From contig NZ_JAVIFV010000003.1 in the NCBI RefSeq assembly GCF_031157375.1, positions 496,001 to 560,000 on the forward strand: DNA of 64,000 bases, written 5' to 3'. Both the position numbers and the translations under genes were made by a program. This DNA comes from Sphingosinicella sp. LHD-64 (GTDB lineage Bacteria > Pseudomonadota > Alphaproteobacteria > Sphingomonadales > Sphingomonadaceae). Position 1 is the stretch's first letter; each line of letters begins with the position of its first letter. This document shows positions 8,197-16,330 of the stretch, one piece after another. Under the pieces are notes generated by a model that made no database searches, was not told the origin of the DNA, and was given only the letters and a program-made list of their open reading frames with translations.

Positions 8197-9057
8197 ATGC
8201 ACATCATTCTCGGCGGCACCGGTCATGTCGGATCGGCAGCGGCACGCGCGCTGCTTGATCGGGACGAGCCGGTCACGGTGGTCGGCCACGATCCGGCCAA
8301 GGCGGAGGAATGGACCAAGCGCGGCGCCGGCTTCGCCTGCGTCGATGTCCATGACGTCGGCGCGCTGCGCGCCGTCTTCCGCACCGGCCGGCGCGCCTTC
8401 CTGCTCAATCCACCCGCACCGCTGTCGACGGATACAGATGCCGAGGAACGGCGGACGATCGCGGCGATCCTCGCCGCACTCGACGGCTCGGGGCTGGAGA
8501 AGGTGGTCGCCGAATCCACCTATGGCGCGCAGCCCGGCGAGCGCCTGGGCGACCTCAGCACGCTCTACACGCTGGAAGAAGGCCTCGCCGCCCAGCCGAT
8601 CCCGGCGACCGTCCAGCGCGCTGCCTATTATTACAGCAATTGGGACATGGCGATCGAGACGGCGCGGGAACGCGGCGTGATCGAAAGCTTCTTCCCGGAG
8701 GATTTCGCCCTGCCGATGGTCGCGCCCGAGGATCTCGGCCGGACCGCCGCCCGCTTCCTCACCGATCCCGCGAAGCAGACCGGTCTTCATTATGTCGAAG
8801 GGCCGCGGCATTACACTCCCGCGAACGTCGCTGCGGCCTTGGCTGAAGCACTCGACCGGCCGGTGCGAGTCGCGGTCGTCCCGCGCGAGAAATGGATCGA
8901 GACCTATCGCGCCGCCGGCTTCTCGGAGGCGGCAGCGTCATCCTACGCGCGCATGACCGGCATCACCCTCGACCGCGCCTATCGGGCCACCGATCCGATC
9001 CGCGGCACGATCGGCTTGCGCGACTATCTTGCCGCGCGCGTGCCCGCCGGCGCATGA
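8197..9057 (+). CDS. NmrA-like NAD(P)-binding protein
   Basis: 286 aa with SD GGGAGG. Rossmann motif GGTGHVGSAAARALL at residues 6-20 is the GxxGxxG nucleotide site of atypical short-chain dehydrogenases. The catalytic YxxxK of classical SDRs is not evident; SNWDMAIE near 150 and the C-terminal substrate region (HYTPANVAAALAEAL, VPREKWIETYRAAGF) match NmrA/QOR2-like proteins that bind NAD(P) and act as redox sensors or quinone reductases. It follows the two VOC genes after about 80 bp, which fits a small detoxification gene group, but this is inference. Confidence 0.87.
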   Translation: MHIILGGTGHVGSAAARALLDRDEPVTVVGHDPAKAEEWTKRGAGFACVDVHDVGALRAVFRTGRRAFLLNPPAPLSTDTDAEERRTIAAILAALDGSGLEKVVAESTYGAQPGERLGDLSTLYTLEEGLAAQPIPATVQRAAYYYSNWDMAIETARERGVIESFFPEDFALPMVAPEDLGRTAARFLTDPAKQTGLHYVEGPRHYTPANVAAALAEALDRPVRVAVVPREKWIETYRAAGFSEAAASSYARMTGITLDRAYRATDPIRGTIGLRDYLAARVPAGA

Positions 9058-9115
9058 CGGATGGGACAGGGCCTCGCCAACGGACGGCCCGAGCCGCTGC
9101 AACCCGCGATCACAT

Positions 9116-9301
9116 TCAGGCGTGCGGCACAGCGATCAGGGTCACCTCGGGCGGCATCTTTCCGCCGAGACGGTAGGCGGTGACCCGCGCCCGATAGAGA
9201 TCCGCCATTTCGCGGTGGACCGCACGCGCTTCGTCCGAACCGGCAAGGTCGGCACGCATTCGCTCGACCTGCTCCCGATGCAGATAGTAATTGATGTCCA
9301 T
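9116..9301 (-). CDS. small conserved protein of sphingomonads
   Basis: 61 aa starting MDINYYLHREQVERMRA. Highly charged N-terminal helix and a C-terminal GGKMPPEVTLIAVPHA. It resembles a small conserved protein I know from many sphingomonad genomes, with the same NYYLxREQ start; the function is unknown. It is convergent to the NmrA-like gene and separated from the aquaporin gene by 130 bp. No signal peptide or membrane segment. Confidence 0.75.
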   Translation of the reverse strand: MDINYYLHREQVERMRADLAGSDEARAVHREMADLYRARVTAYRLGGKMPPEVTLIAVPHA

Positions 9302-9431
9302 ATCGCTCTCCCCGGCCTGGAAGCGTTGTGGATATCGTCCCGAACACCGCCGACCGCCCGGCAGAGCGGCAGCGATGTCGGAACTATAGCATCCAGGCGG
9401 CGAGTCGCCGAGTCTGGTAGAAACCGCAGGC

Positions 9432-10154
9432 TCAGTTGGCCTCGCCGGTCACCGGCGGCTTGGCTGTGGCGTCGGCGCCGAGCAGCTTGTAGACGAGACC
9501 ACCGATCAGGCCGCCGGCGAGCGGCGCGACCCAGAACAGCCAGAGCTGGGTCAGGGCCCAGCCGCCCTGGAGCACGGCCGGGCCGGTGCTGCGCGCCGGA
9601 TTCACCGAGGTGTTGGTGACCGGAATGCTGATCAGGTGGATGAGCGTCAGCGCCAGGCCGATCGCGATCGGCGCAAAGCCGGCCGGCGCGCGGCCGTCGG
9701 TCGATCCCATGATGACGAACAGGAAGAAGGCGGTGAGCAGCACCTCCGCGACCAGGCCGGCCTGCAGCGAATATTGTCCCGGCGAATGTTCGGCATAGCC
9801 GTTCGCGGCCAAGCCGCCGTCATAGTCCGCCGCGCCACTGGCGATCACATAGAGCGCTGCAGCGGCGGCGATCGCGCCGAGCACCTGCGCGATGACATAG
9901 AGCGGAATATCCCTGGCCGGGAAACGACCGCCCGCCCACAGGCCGACGGTCACTGCCGGATTGAGGTGGCAGCCGGAAATATGGCCGATGGAATAGGCCA
10001 TGGTCAGCACGGTCAGCCCGAAGGCGAGTGAGACGCCGACGAGGCCGATGCCGACCTCGGGAAAGGCGGCGGCGAGCACCGCGCTGCCGCAGCCGCCGAA
10101 GACGAGCCAGAAGGTTCCGAGAAACTCCGCGACGCCACGTTGCATGTTGGACAT
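9432..10154 (-). CDS. aqpZ: aquaporin Z-type water channel
   Basis: 240 aa from ATG 10154; the open frame extends upstream but the conserved [28 protein letters not shown] is the family N-terminus. Six membrane helices and both NPA boxes: HLNPAVTVG near residue 65 and [11 protein letters not shown] near 187. The arginine after the second NPA and the small residues around it fit the water-selective AqpZ class (about 230 aa). Inner-membrane water channel in osmoregulation. Upstream on the same strand is a long untranslated gap, so the promoter could lie anywhere between 10155 and about 10450. Confidence 0.95.
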   Translation of the reverse strand: MSNMQRGVAEFLGTFWLVFGGCGSAVLAAAFPEVGIGLVGVSLAFGLTVLTMAYSIGHISGCHLNPAVTVGLWAGGRFPARDIPLYVIAQVLGAIAAAAALYVIASGAADYDGGLAANGYAEHSPGQYSLQAGLVAEVLLTAFFLFVIMGSTDGRAPAGFAPIAIGLALTLIHLISIPVTNTSVNPARSTGPAVLQGGWALTQLWLFWVAPLAGGLIGGLVYKLLGADATAKPPVTGEAN

Positions 10155-10460
10155 GTGAAGCACCCTCCCTGTTGCGCCCGCCCGGGAGCGGGCCGGCGCG
10201 AAGATGCGCCGGGTTGGCGGCAAGGTAAAGCCGTTGCGGCCAAGCAAGGATCGCAGGGTTACTCTGGAACGACTTGGGTCCGAATGGCGCCCGCTGCCCA
10301 CCGCCGGGGACCTCCGCCCTCCCGGCGGAAGAGAAGAGTGGGGCTTCGGCGACTTTGGATCGAGTCCAGGCCGAACGAATGCATGCGGTTCCACCCAGCG
10401 TATGCGGACCGGAAAGAACGAACCTGCTCGCGGCATGCGCGCGCCGCGATCTCCAAAAGC

Positions 10461-10494
10461 AATGAGGGCCAGCGTTGCCGCCGGCCCTCACTTC
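10461..10494 (-). terminator. Rho-independent terminator-like hairpin (minus strand)
   Basis: On the minus strand TGAGGGCC-g-GC, loop GGCAAC, GC-t-GGCCCTCA is followed by TTGCTTTT. The stem has 10 pairs with one mismatch and the T-rich tail lies on the correct side. It lies 310 bp upstream of aqpZ and about 520 bp after the racemase-like gene, so it could end that operon or a non-coding RNA. Confidence 0.6.
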
Positions 10495-10970
10495 GCCCGA
10501 ATCCGAATCCCGCGCCGGTGAGGGCTTGGGCTCGTCCCGGGAGAGGTTCCGGCCGAGGCCTTTCGGCCCCGGTCGGTCCCTTGGGTTCCTTCCGAAGAGC
10601 CTTGCGGCTTCCGTCCGGTTCCCTGACCGTAAATTCTTCGAAGCATCGCTGCTTCGCCGATTTTGCGGTCCGGCTCACATCTCCGCCGAAGCTTCGACGT
10701 GATCCGTTCGCTCCCCTTGGCCCTAAGGCTTCCGGTTCGCCGGACATCCGGGAAAAGTGGGTTCGGCTTTTGGCCTCGCGCTTCTTTCCCAAATCTCCAT
10801 CCATCGCCTCATTGGCTTTCATCCTTGCGGATGTCGGCCGCTTCCGCGGTGGTCGCTGTCGGGTCTGTCCGTCCGTTTCCGGCCGGTCATTCCGTGACCG
10901 CGAAGTTGGAGGCTGACTCCGTTCCCCGAGTCGCACCAAGCGGAATCTTGGACATCCCGCCTGTGGATAA

Positions 10971-10987
10971 CGGGGATATCGTGGATA
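10971..10987. promoter_or_regulatory. pair of DnaA-box-like sequences
   Basis: TGTGGATAA at 10971-10979 is an exact match to the reverse complement of the TTATCCACA DnaA box, and CGTGGATAA follows in the same orientation about 10 bp further on (10980-10988). Two in-phase boxes can bind DnaA, but many non-origin loci carry such pairs. No AT-rich unwinding element is visible nearby, so I do not call an origin. Confidence 0.35.
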
Positions 10988-11012
10988 AAAAGCGCTGGAG
11001 GACTTCTGGGGC

Positions 11013-11774
11013 TCAATGAACGGACTCGTGGGCGCCGACCGCTGCCGCAAACGCTGCCTCGATGTGGGCGGCCGTTGGATCGAAATAGGTGATCCCGTTC
11101 AGCATCCGCAGCACGGGCCGCGTCCTATCGCGAAAGGCAAGCGCCAGATCGGTGCTGGCGAGGCAGACCGTCGGCTGACGGCCGTGCGGTTTCCGAAATG
11201 ACCTCAGCACGATGTTCCCAAGCTCGGACGCGCCGTCGCGATCATCCCCTTGCTGGAGGGCGGCCAGAAGCCTGGCGATCGGCCCGAGCTCGTCCTTCGG
11301 CGGACAATAGACGTTGACCCCTGCCCGGCGGAAGACGGTCCGAATCTGAGCGGACGTCATCACGAGACCTGTACCGAGCAGGAGAAGGTCGTCAACGCCG
11401 GCCGCCGCCGCGTGCCGGGCCGCGATTTCGAAGATGTTGATGACGTTGAGGCCGAGACCGTCCGCAATGGCATCGAAGCGATGATGGGGCGTATTGCTTG
11501 CGATCACGGCGAGATCGACACCCAGCACCTCGAGCCGCTTCAAGGCGTCGCGATGATAGGCGTCGAACGGCGCCCATTGTCCGTGGATCTCGCCTTCCGC
11601 CAGCAGCGCGATGGCCTTGGCGAGATCGAGCGATTCAATGCCGATCTCGGGGATCGGCGCGGGTCCTTCTCCGCCCTGCGCGACATGCATCGCTTCGGCG
11701 AGCCGGCAGAGACCGGCATAATAGTCGAGGGTCGACCGCCATGAGACGCCACCGACGATGCCGATTTTCCTCAC
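11013..11774 (-). CDS. Asp/Glu racemase-family protein lacking both catalytic cysteines
   Basis: 253 aa from GTG 11774. The fold is clear: N-terminal KIGIVGGVSWRSTLDYY, the middle DLAVIASNTPHHRFDAI and C-terminal PTVCLASTDLALAF. In active racemases the motifs are xCNT and GCTE; here the positions are A-S-N-T (Ser93) and A-S-T-D (Ser207). Both catalytic cysteines are therefore serines, so a classical two-base racemase mechanism is unlikely. It may be a lyase, hydrolase or decarboxylase-like relative, or non-enzymatic. The start overlaps the stop of the isocitrate-lyase-like gene by 4 bp (GTGA), indicating translational coupling in a three-gene operon. Confidence 0.85.
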   Translation of the reverse strand: MRKIGIVGGVSWRSTLDYYAGLCRLAEAMHVAQGGEGPAPIPEIGIESLDLAKAIALLAEGEIHGQWAPFDAYHRDALKRLEVLGVDLAVIASNTPHHRFDAIADGLGLNVINIFEIAARHAAAAGVDDLLLLGTGLVMTSAQIRTVFRRAGVNVYCPPKDELGPIARLLAALQQGDDRDGASELGNIVLRSFRKPHGRQPTVCLASTDLALAFRDRTRPVLRMLNGITYFDPTAAHIEAAFAAAVGAHESVH

Positions 11775-12613
11775 GGCGCCCTGCGCTCACCCGATGGTCC
11801 GAGCATCCGGCTGATCTCATCATAGGGCACGGCCTCTCCGGCAAAGGCGAAGGTTCCGGTTTGCCGCATCTCCCTGGCCGCCCACATCAGCGCACCATAG
11901 GCCACCCTGGCAAGCGTGCTGCCGAGGCTGATGCGCTTGACGCCCAGGTCCGACAGCTCCGAAAAACCGAACTCGGTCTTGTGCAATCCGATCACGACGT
12001 TGACGGGCAGATCGACCGCACTCATGACCGCCGCCGCCTCGTCGAGGCGGGTGAGGCCCGGCGCGTAGAGGACGTCGGCGCCGGCGTCCTGATAGGCCCG
12101 CAATCGCCGGACGACATCGTCGAGATCGCCCCGGCCGACGAGGAGGTTGTCGGCCCGCGCGGTCAGCATGAACGGGAAAGGCTGGGATCGCGCCGCCGCG
12201 GCTGCCGCCCGAATACGCTCGACGGCGAGGGGCAATGGATAAAGCGGTTCGTCCGATCGTCCCGTCGCGTCCTCGATCGATGCCCCGACCGCGCCCGCCC
12301 GGGCCGCGCGACCGATCGCTTCCGCCAGCTGGTCCGGCGCGTCCGCGAAACCGTTGCCGAGATCGGCGGTGACGGGAAGGTCGGTCGCCGCGGCGATCGA
12401 TTCGACATGCGCCATCACCGCGTCGCGGCCCACATCATGGTCCCGGCACCCTTGCGCGAAGGCGTAACCGGCACTGGACGTCGCCAGCGCGGGGAAGCCG
12501 GACGCGGCCAACAGCCGGGCACTGCCGACGTCGAACGGGTTGGGAATGATGAAGGTGCCGGATTGCCTATGCAGATCGCGAAATGTCTGCGCGCGGGCCA
12601 TTTGGTGGCTCAT
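11771..12613 (-). CDS. isocitrate lyase / PEP mutase superfamily protein
   Basis: 280 aa. A single TIM-barrel domain of the ICL/PEPM type: [29 protein letters not shown] at the N-terminus, the metal-site strand [14 protein letters not shown] near residue 80, [18 protein letters not shown] near 110 and [15 protein letters not shown] near 150. Members cleave or rearrange C-C or P-C bonds next to a carboxylate (methylisocitrate, oxaloacetate, phosphonopyruvate). The KKCGH loop of true isocitrate lyases is absent. Both ends are coupled: its ATG overlaps the NIPSNAP stop (ATGA, 12610-12613) and its stop overlaps the racemase-like start. A role in catabolism of a small carboxylic acid is inferred. 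Confidence 0.88.
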   Translation of the reverse strand: MSHQMARAQTFRDLHRQSGTFIIPNPFDVGSARLLAASGFPALATSSAGYAFAQGCRDHDVGRDAVMAHVESIAAATDLPVTADLGNGFADAPDQLAEAIGRAARAGAVGASIEDATGRSDEPLYPLPLAVERIRAAAAAARSQPFPFMLTARADNLLVGRGDLDDVVRRLRAYQDAGADVLYAPGLTRLDEAAAVMSAVDLPVNVVIGLHKTEFGFSELSDLGVKRISLGSTLARVAYGALMWAAREMRQTGTFAFAGEAVPYDEISRMLGPSGERRAP

Positions 12614-12945
12614 GAGGCGACCGCCGGGATGTTGAACGTGCCGGACGTGATCTCCAGAAACGTGCGTTCCTCACGCAGCACGAAGCGCTTGGTCTGCGCG
12701 GAGGCGAAATTCGCCCGTGCTTCCGGGTCGGCGCGCAGGGCGTTCCGATAGGCCTCGTAGGCGGCGAGGCTGTCGAAGGCGATGAGGCCCCAGCCGATGT
12801 CGTTGGTGCCTTCGTGGGGGAGGAAGTAGCCGATGAGATGGCCGCCGCAGCGCGGAATGATCCGGCCCCAGGTTTCGGCATAAAGCTGGAACTCGGCTCT
12901 CTGGAACGGGTCGATCTGGTACCTGATGAAGCATGCTAGGCGCAT
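12610..12945 (-). CDS. NIPSNAP family protein
   Basis: 111 aa from ATG 12945, supported by an AGGAG SD 8 bp upstream. The fold is a dimeric alpha/beta barrel: [56 protein letters not shown] and [12 protein letters not shown] match NIPSNAP proteins, which in bacteria sit in small-molecule catabolic operons. An in-frame upstream ATG at 13065 would add a segment ([20 protein letters not shown]) that looks like a twin-arginine export signal, but it has no SD. The gene is first in a coupled operon with the ICL-like and racemase-like genes, and divergent from an ArsR regulator. Confidence 0.82.
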   Translation of the reverse strand: MRLACFIRYQIDPFQRAEFQLYAETWGRIIPRCGGHLIGYFLPHEGTNDIGWGLIAFDSLAAYEAYRNALRADPEARANFASAQTKRFVLREERTFLEITSGTFNIPAVAS

Positions 12946-13098
12946 GGCCGGTCTCCTTTCGATTGCGTCGATTCGCGGCGCGCCGGCCGAAATGAGGGCG
13001 GCGCTGCCGGCGGCCATGGCGAGCAGCTCCCGTCGATCGAACAAGATCCTTCCCGCTGTCCTCATGGCGAGTCGATAGCACTTGCCAACATGGCACGT

Positions 13099-13114
13099 TT
13101 CGTTGATTAGCGAA
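13099..13114. promoter_or_regulatory. possible ArsR operator between NIPSNAP operon and arsR-type gene
   Basis: TTCGTTGATTAGCGAA is an imperfect 16-bp palindrome (outer TTCG/CGAA arms) ending two bases before the regulator ATG at 13117 and within the intergenic space of the divergent operon. Position and symmetry fit an ArsR-type operator acting on both genes. There is no SD before the regulator ATG. Confidence 0.4.
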
Positions 13115-13116
13115 GT

Positions 13117-13815
13117 ATGGATGAAGAGATCGAGGCCGACGGCATGGTCGCCCGGATCGCCGCTGCGATCGGCGAGCCGGCGCGTGCGCGGATGCTCTTC
13201 TGCCTCATGGACGGCTGCGCCCGGACGAGCACGGAGCTGGCGGTGGTGGCCGACGTCGGCGCCTCCACCGCAAGCGCGCACCTGGGTCGCCTGGCCGAGA
13301 CCCGCCTCGTGAAGGTCTCGGCGCAGGGAAAGCATCGCTATTACAGTCTTGTCGGGGCCGACGTCGCCAAGGTGCTGGAGGGGCTGAGCGTGCTCGCGAC
13401 GGGCACCGCCGGTCCGCGCGTATCGCGCGTGCCGAATCGGCTCCGGATCGCGCGTACATGCTATGATCATATGGCGGGTTCGGCCGGTGTCGCGCTGCAC
13501 GACCGGTTCGTGGAGCAAGCGTGGCTCGATGTCGGCACGGGCGACGGTACCTACGACCTCACCGCCGCAGGGGAAGAGGCATTCGCCGCGATCGGGATCG
13601 ACACCGGCGCCACCCGCGCCCAGCGGCGGCGTTTCGCCTGCGCCTGCCTCGACTGGAGCGAGAGGCGCCCGCACCTTGCCGGCGCGCTCGGCGCCGCGTT
13701 CCTCAAGGTCGCCCTGGCCCGCAAGTGGATGATCCAGGACCTCGACAGCCGCGCGCTGTCAGTAACGGCGCGCGGCCGCCAGGAGTTTCTTTCCCGCTTC
13801 GCAGTTCAGGTTTGA
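13117..13815 (+). CDS. ArsR-type winged-helix regulator
   Basis: 232 aa. N-terminal winged helix: [49 protein letters not shown] (about residues 10-85), as in ArsR/SmtB proteins. The C-terminal about 140 residues form an extra domain with [17 protein letters not shown] near 110 and [20 protein letters not shown] near 170, the arrangement of YczG-like regulators. Cysteines at 176 and 178 could be sensory but no classical metal site is evident. Divergent from the NIPSNAP operon, which it probably controls. Confidence 0.88.
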   Translation: MDEEIEADGMVARIAAAIGEPARARMLFCLMDGCARTSTELAVVADVGASTASAHLGRLAETRLVKVSAQGKHRYYSLVGADVAKVLEGLSVLATGTAGPRVSRVPNRLRIARTCYDHMAGSAGVALHDRFVEQAWLDVGTGDGTYDLTAAGEEAFAAIGIDTGATRAQRRRFACACLDWSERRPHLAGALGAAFLKVALARKWMIQDLDSRALSVTARGRQEFLSRFAVQV

Positions 13816-13831
13816 GCCCCGGCGAAGCGCG

Positions 13832-14332
13832 TCATTGCGCGACATCCTCGCCGATCGGCGCGCCCGCGAGCAACGCGTCCAGGCGGGCGTAGCTGGCGGC
13901 GATGCCGGCCTCCATGTTGGAGCCGAGGGCGCCGTCGCGGGCCTGGGCCGACGCGTAGAGGACGGTCGTCGTGAGGGTCGTGCGGCCCGCCGCTTCCTCG
14001 AACGTCGTGGTGTTGATCGTCTCACCGCCGGTCCAGTCCTCGTCGAACAGCTCGGACGAGACCAGCCTGGCGGGCGGATCGACCTCGCGGAAGGTACCGC
14101 CCATGCCCATGATGCGGCCGTCCTGATGCGTCCATTCGTAGCGGTAGGCGCCGCCGGCGCGTAGGTCGATCTCGCAGGTCGTGAGCGCCCAGCCGTCGGG
14201 GCCGGTGAACCAGCGCCGCAGCAGCTGCGGCACGGTGTGCGCTTCGAAGACGAGGTGGCGCGGCGCGTCGAACGCACGGGTGATGACGATCTCGCGCTCG
14301 CCCTTGGCGACGACGGTGACGGGGCTGCTCAT
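13832..14332 (-). CDS. SRPBCC/AHSA1-domain protein
   Basis: 166 aa. The START-like fold of Aha1-type activators is recognised by EIVITRAFDAPRHLVFEAHT, LLRRWFTGPDGWALTTCEIDLRAGGAYRYEW, EVDPPARLVSSELFDE and GRTTLTTTVLYASAQARDGALG. It likely binds a hydrophobic ligand; the ligand is unknown. The start overlaps the stop of the ArsR gene at 14329 by 4 bp (ATGA), the common ArsR-AHSA1 pairing in soil bacteria in which the regulator controls the pair. Convergent with the regulator at 13117 with 16 bp between stops. Confidence 0.9.
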   Translation of the reverse strand: MSSPVTVVAKGEREIVITRAFDAPRHLVFEAHTVPQLLRRWFTGPDGWALTTCEIDLRAGGAYRYEWTHQDGRIMGMGGTFREVDPPARLVSSELFDEDWTGGETINTTTFEEAAGRTTLTTTVLYASAQARDGALGSNMEAGIAASYARLDALLAGAPIGEDVAQ

Positions 14333-14706
14333 TGCGGCTTTCCTTTCCTGGCCTGGTTCTCAAGGGTCTTCATTTCCTCCAGGAGCACGTCCAAGCGCTG
14401 GTAGTTGCGCTCCCAGATCTCGCGATAGCGTTCGAGCCATCCCACTGCCTCGGCGAGCGGCGCGCCCTCGATCCGGCGTGGCCGGCGCTGCGCGTCGATT
14501 GCGGTCGAGATCAGGCCCGCGCGTTCCAGCACCTTGAGATGTTTGGAGATCGCCGGCTGGCTCATGTCGAATGGTGCAGCAAGCTCGGCCACAGAGGCTT
14601 CTCCCCTGGCCAGCCGGGCGAGAATGGCGCGGCGCGTGGGATCGGCGAGCGCGGTGAAGACCGCATCGAGACGCTCTGGCGCATTTTTATAACCATCTTG
14701 TTCCAT
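14329..14706 (-). CDS. ArsR/SmtB-family repressor coupled to AHSA1 gene
   Basis: 125 aa from ATG 14706. Compact winged helix: VFTALADPTRRAILARLARG, VAELAAPFDMSQPAISKHLKVLERAGLI (about residues 12-60), followed by a helical dimer tail (WLERYREIWERNYQRLDVLLEEM). No metal-binding cysteine motif (ELCVCDL) is present, so this is the SdpR/YgaV-like type. An upstream in-frame GTG/ATG is possible, but the start at 14706 puts the promoter in a perfect inverted repeat (14689-14720), which implies autoregulation. Translationally coupled to the AHSA1 gene. Confidence 0.9.
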   Translation of the reverse strand: MEQDGYKNAPERLDAVFTALADPTRRAILARLARGEASVAELAAPFDMSQPAISKHLKVLERAGLISTAIDAQRRPRRIEGAPLAEAVGWLERYREIWERNYQRLDVLLEEMKTLENQARKGKPQ

Positions 14707-14720
14707 AACTAGATGGTTAT
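14689..14720. promoter_or_regulatory. perfect 10-bp inverted repeat over the ArsR start codon
   Basis: ATAACCATCT (14689-14698), 12-bp spacer, AGATGGTTAT (14711-14720). The arms are exact reverse complements and the start codon (14704-14706) lies in the spacer. The site is AT-rich in a GC-rich region. This is the expected form of an ArsR-family operator, and its position implies the repressor blocks its own operon. Confidence 0.75.
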
Positions 14721-14784
14721 ACTGATTCGCACACGCTGTCAACTCCCGGAAGGTTGGGCGTCGATGCTATCTCGAATGAGGCGG

Positions 14785-14943
14785 TCAGCCGCCGATGAAA
14801 CCGGTCCAGTGGAGGCTGGACACCTGATGAACTGCGTGGTGAACGCTGCGTGCCCAGGCATGGCGGTAGGCGCCGTCGAACGCCGCCATGTCGACGGTGA
14901 ATGCGACGATGACCAGCGCGGCGAACGCCTTGACCTGGGTCAT
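14785..14943 (-). CDS. small exported or membrane-anchored protein, 52 aa
   Basis: 52 aa: MTQVKAFAALVIVAFTVDMA begins with a hydrophobic helix, followed by AFDGAYRHAWARSVHHAVHQ and the end SSLHWTGFIGG. The GxYRHA motif after one N-terminal hydrophobic helix is a pattern I know from small sphingomonad proteins of unknown function. High G+C at third codon positions supports coding. It lies alone between the ArsR operon and the diguanylate cyclase gene. Confidence 0.65.
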   Translation of the reverse strand: MTQVKAFAALVIVAFTVDMAAFDGAYRHAWARSVHHAVHQVSSLHWTGFIGG

Positions 14944-15094
14944 GATCTGCCCTGTCGAACGTGAGTCCGGCTGCGACCCTACCGTGACCTGATTGAGAAG
15001 AAGCTAACGTGTCGGATTCGCGGCGATTCCGGTGGCAAGGTATAGCTTATGCTAACCATTGCGCGTGCATGACGGGCCGAAGTCGCGCGACAGG

Positions 15095-16330
15095 ATGGGA
15101 TTTGGCCGGCCGATGGCAATGCTTCCACTGCTGATCGTCATGATCCTGCTCAGCGCCCTGCTGAGCGCGGTGTTCGTGGCCGCGTGGGCGACGATGGGCC
15201 GGCCGCGCCATGCGCTGACCTGGTCCGCCTGCTTCGCGCTGGGCACGGTCCAGTGGATCCTGAACATGATCAGCGTCATGTTCGACGCCAGCCCGCCCGG
15301 CGCCTGGATCATCGCGACGCTGTGCGGCTCTGGCCTGATCGCGCTGGCGGTGATCGGTTATCGTCAGCGCAGCGGCCTGTCGCCCGAGACCGGCCCGCTC
15401 GCCGCCTTTGTCGGCGTGGAGATGGCGGCGGCGGCGGTCTTTCGCGTATTCTGGCCGCACGCAGGCTTCTATCTCATGCTCGTGCCGCTGAGCGGCCTCG
15501 TCTTGTTGCCGTTCGCCATCCACGCGATCGCGGTGCGTCCGGGGCTGCGATCGATGGGCGAGAAGGTGGCGATGGCCACGATCGGTCTCTTGATCCTGTT
15601 CGAGATCGTGATCTTCCTGCTCGCCCTCCGCGTCGGCGCGACGGTGCCGGATCCCGCCTATGATATCTATATGGCGACACTGCTCACCGGCCTGCCCACC
15701 CTCTATATCGCGACGGGCATCTCCGGCTTGTTTCTGCTGATGGCCGATCAGACGGTGGTGCTGCAGGGCCTCGCGCGCCGCGATACGCTGACCGGCCTGC
15801 TCAACCGCCGCGGCTTTCGCGATGCGGTCGAACGGCTGCTCACCTCCCCCGGCGCCGGCTGCGTCGTGCTCGGCGACATCGACCATTTCAAGGGCATCAA
15901 CGACCGGTTCGGCCATGCCGCGGGCGACCTCGCGCTCAAGCAGGTCGGGCGGGCGCTTCGCCTCGGCGCGCGCGACGACGATGTCGTGGCGCGGATCGGC
16001 GGGGAGGAATTCGCGCTGTTCGTCCCCGGGTCATCGCTCGAACGGGTGCAGCCCTTCATCGAACGGCTGCGGGCGGCCGTCGCGAATGTCGCCCTGCCCG
16101 GCCATCCCGGCCTCGGCGTCACGATGAGCTTCGGCATCGCCCAGTGCGGCGGCTCGATCGAAGGCCTCGATGCGGTGATGAGCCGCGCGGACGAGGCGCT
16201 GTATCGTGCCAAGACGGCCGGGCGGGACCGGGTCATGTCGGCCATGGGCGAGCGCACCGCGCGGCGCACGGCGAGCGAACTCGAAGCCGCACGACAGCGC
16301 GCGGTGGGCGGGGTTCCGGGGCTCCGCTAG
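15095..16330 (+). CDS. membrane-bound diguanylate cyclase (GGDEF)
   Basis: About 411 aa from ATG 15095; TTG 15059 or ATG 15113 are alternatives since no start has a good SD. Six or so membrane helices fill residues 5-205, followed by a GGDEF domain: DTLTGLLNRRGF near 220, LGDIDHFKGINDRFGHAAGD near 255 and the active site RIGGEEF near 300. The inhibitory I-site RDDD lies exactly 5 residues before GGEEF, so product inhibition is likely. No EAL domain is present. The enzyme makes cyclic di-GMP at the inner membrane; its 3' end overlaps the convergent phaC gene by 4 bp. Confidence 0.93.
   Translation: MGFGRPMAMLPLLIVMILLSALLSAVFVAAWATMGRPRHALTWSACFALGTVQWILNMISVMFDASPPGAWIIATLCGSGLIALAVIGYRQRSGLSPETGPLAAFVGVEMAAAAVFRVFWPHAGFYLMLVPLSGLVLLPFAIHAIAVRPGLRSMGEKVAMATIGLLILFEIVIFLLALRVGATVPDPAYDIYMATLLTGLPTLYIATGISGLFLLMADQTVVLQGLARRDTLTGLLNRRGFRDAVERLLTSPGAGCVVLGDIDHFKGINDRFGHAAGDLALKQVGRALRLGARDDDVVARIGGEEFALFVPGSSLERVQPFIERLRAAVANVALPGHPGLGVTMSFGIAQCGGSIEGLDAVMSRADEALYRAKTAGRDRVMSAMGERTARRTASELEAARQRAVGGVPGLR

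Larger units (their letters stand above)
10155..11012. other. 858-bp region without a convincing protein gene
   Basis: Open frames exist on both strands (one of 263 codons on the minus strand), but their third-codon positions are near 60% G+C by eye, unlike about 85-90% in neighbouring genes, so I do not call them. The region holds a terminator-like hairpin (10461-10494), a hairpin CGAAGCA-tcgc-TGCTTCG (about 10639-10656), two DnaA-box-like sites (10971-10987) and, on the minus strand, a possible 22-codon ORF starting MSKIPLGATRG at 10956. The pattern would suit an untranslated RNA read from the minus strand, but I recognise no Rfam-type family. Confidence 0.5.

Noticed and set aside
10971-10988. 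Replication origin suggested by two DnaA-box-like sites
   Set aside because: Only two boxes, no AT-rich unwinding element, and none of the genes usually beside oriC (dnaA, hemE, gidA, parAB, dnaN) in the window.
10259-11050. 263-codon minus-strand open frame over the aqpZ-racemase gap
   Set aside because: Third-position G+C is too low for this genome, there is no SD, it runs into the racemase-like gene and no domain is visible. Left as non-coding with a note.
13065-13067. Upstream ATG as the definite NIPSNAP start
   Set aside because: No SD before it, whereas ATG 12945 has AGGAG at good spacing; kept only as an alternative finding.
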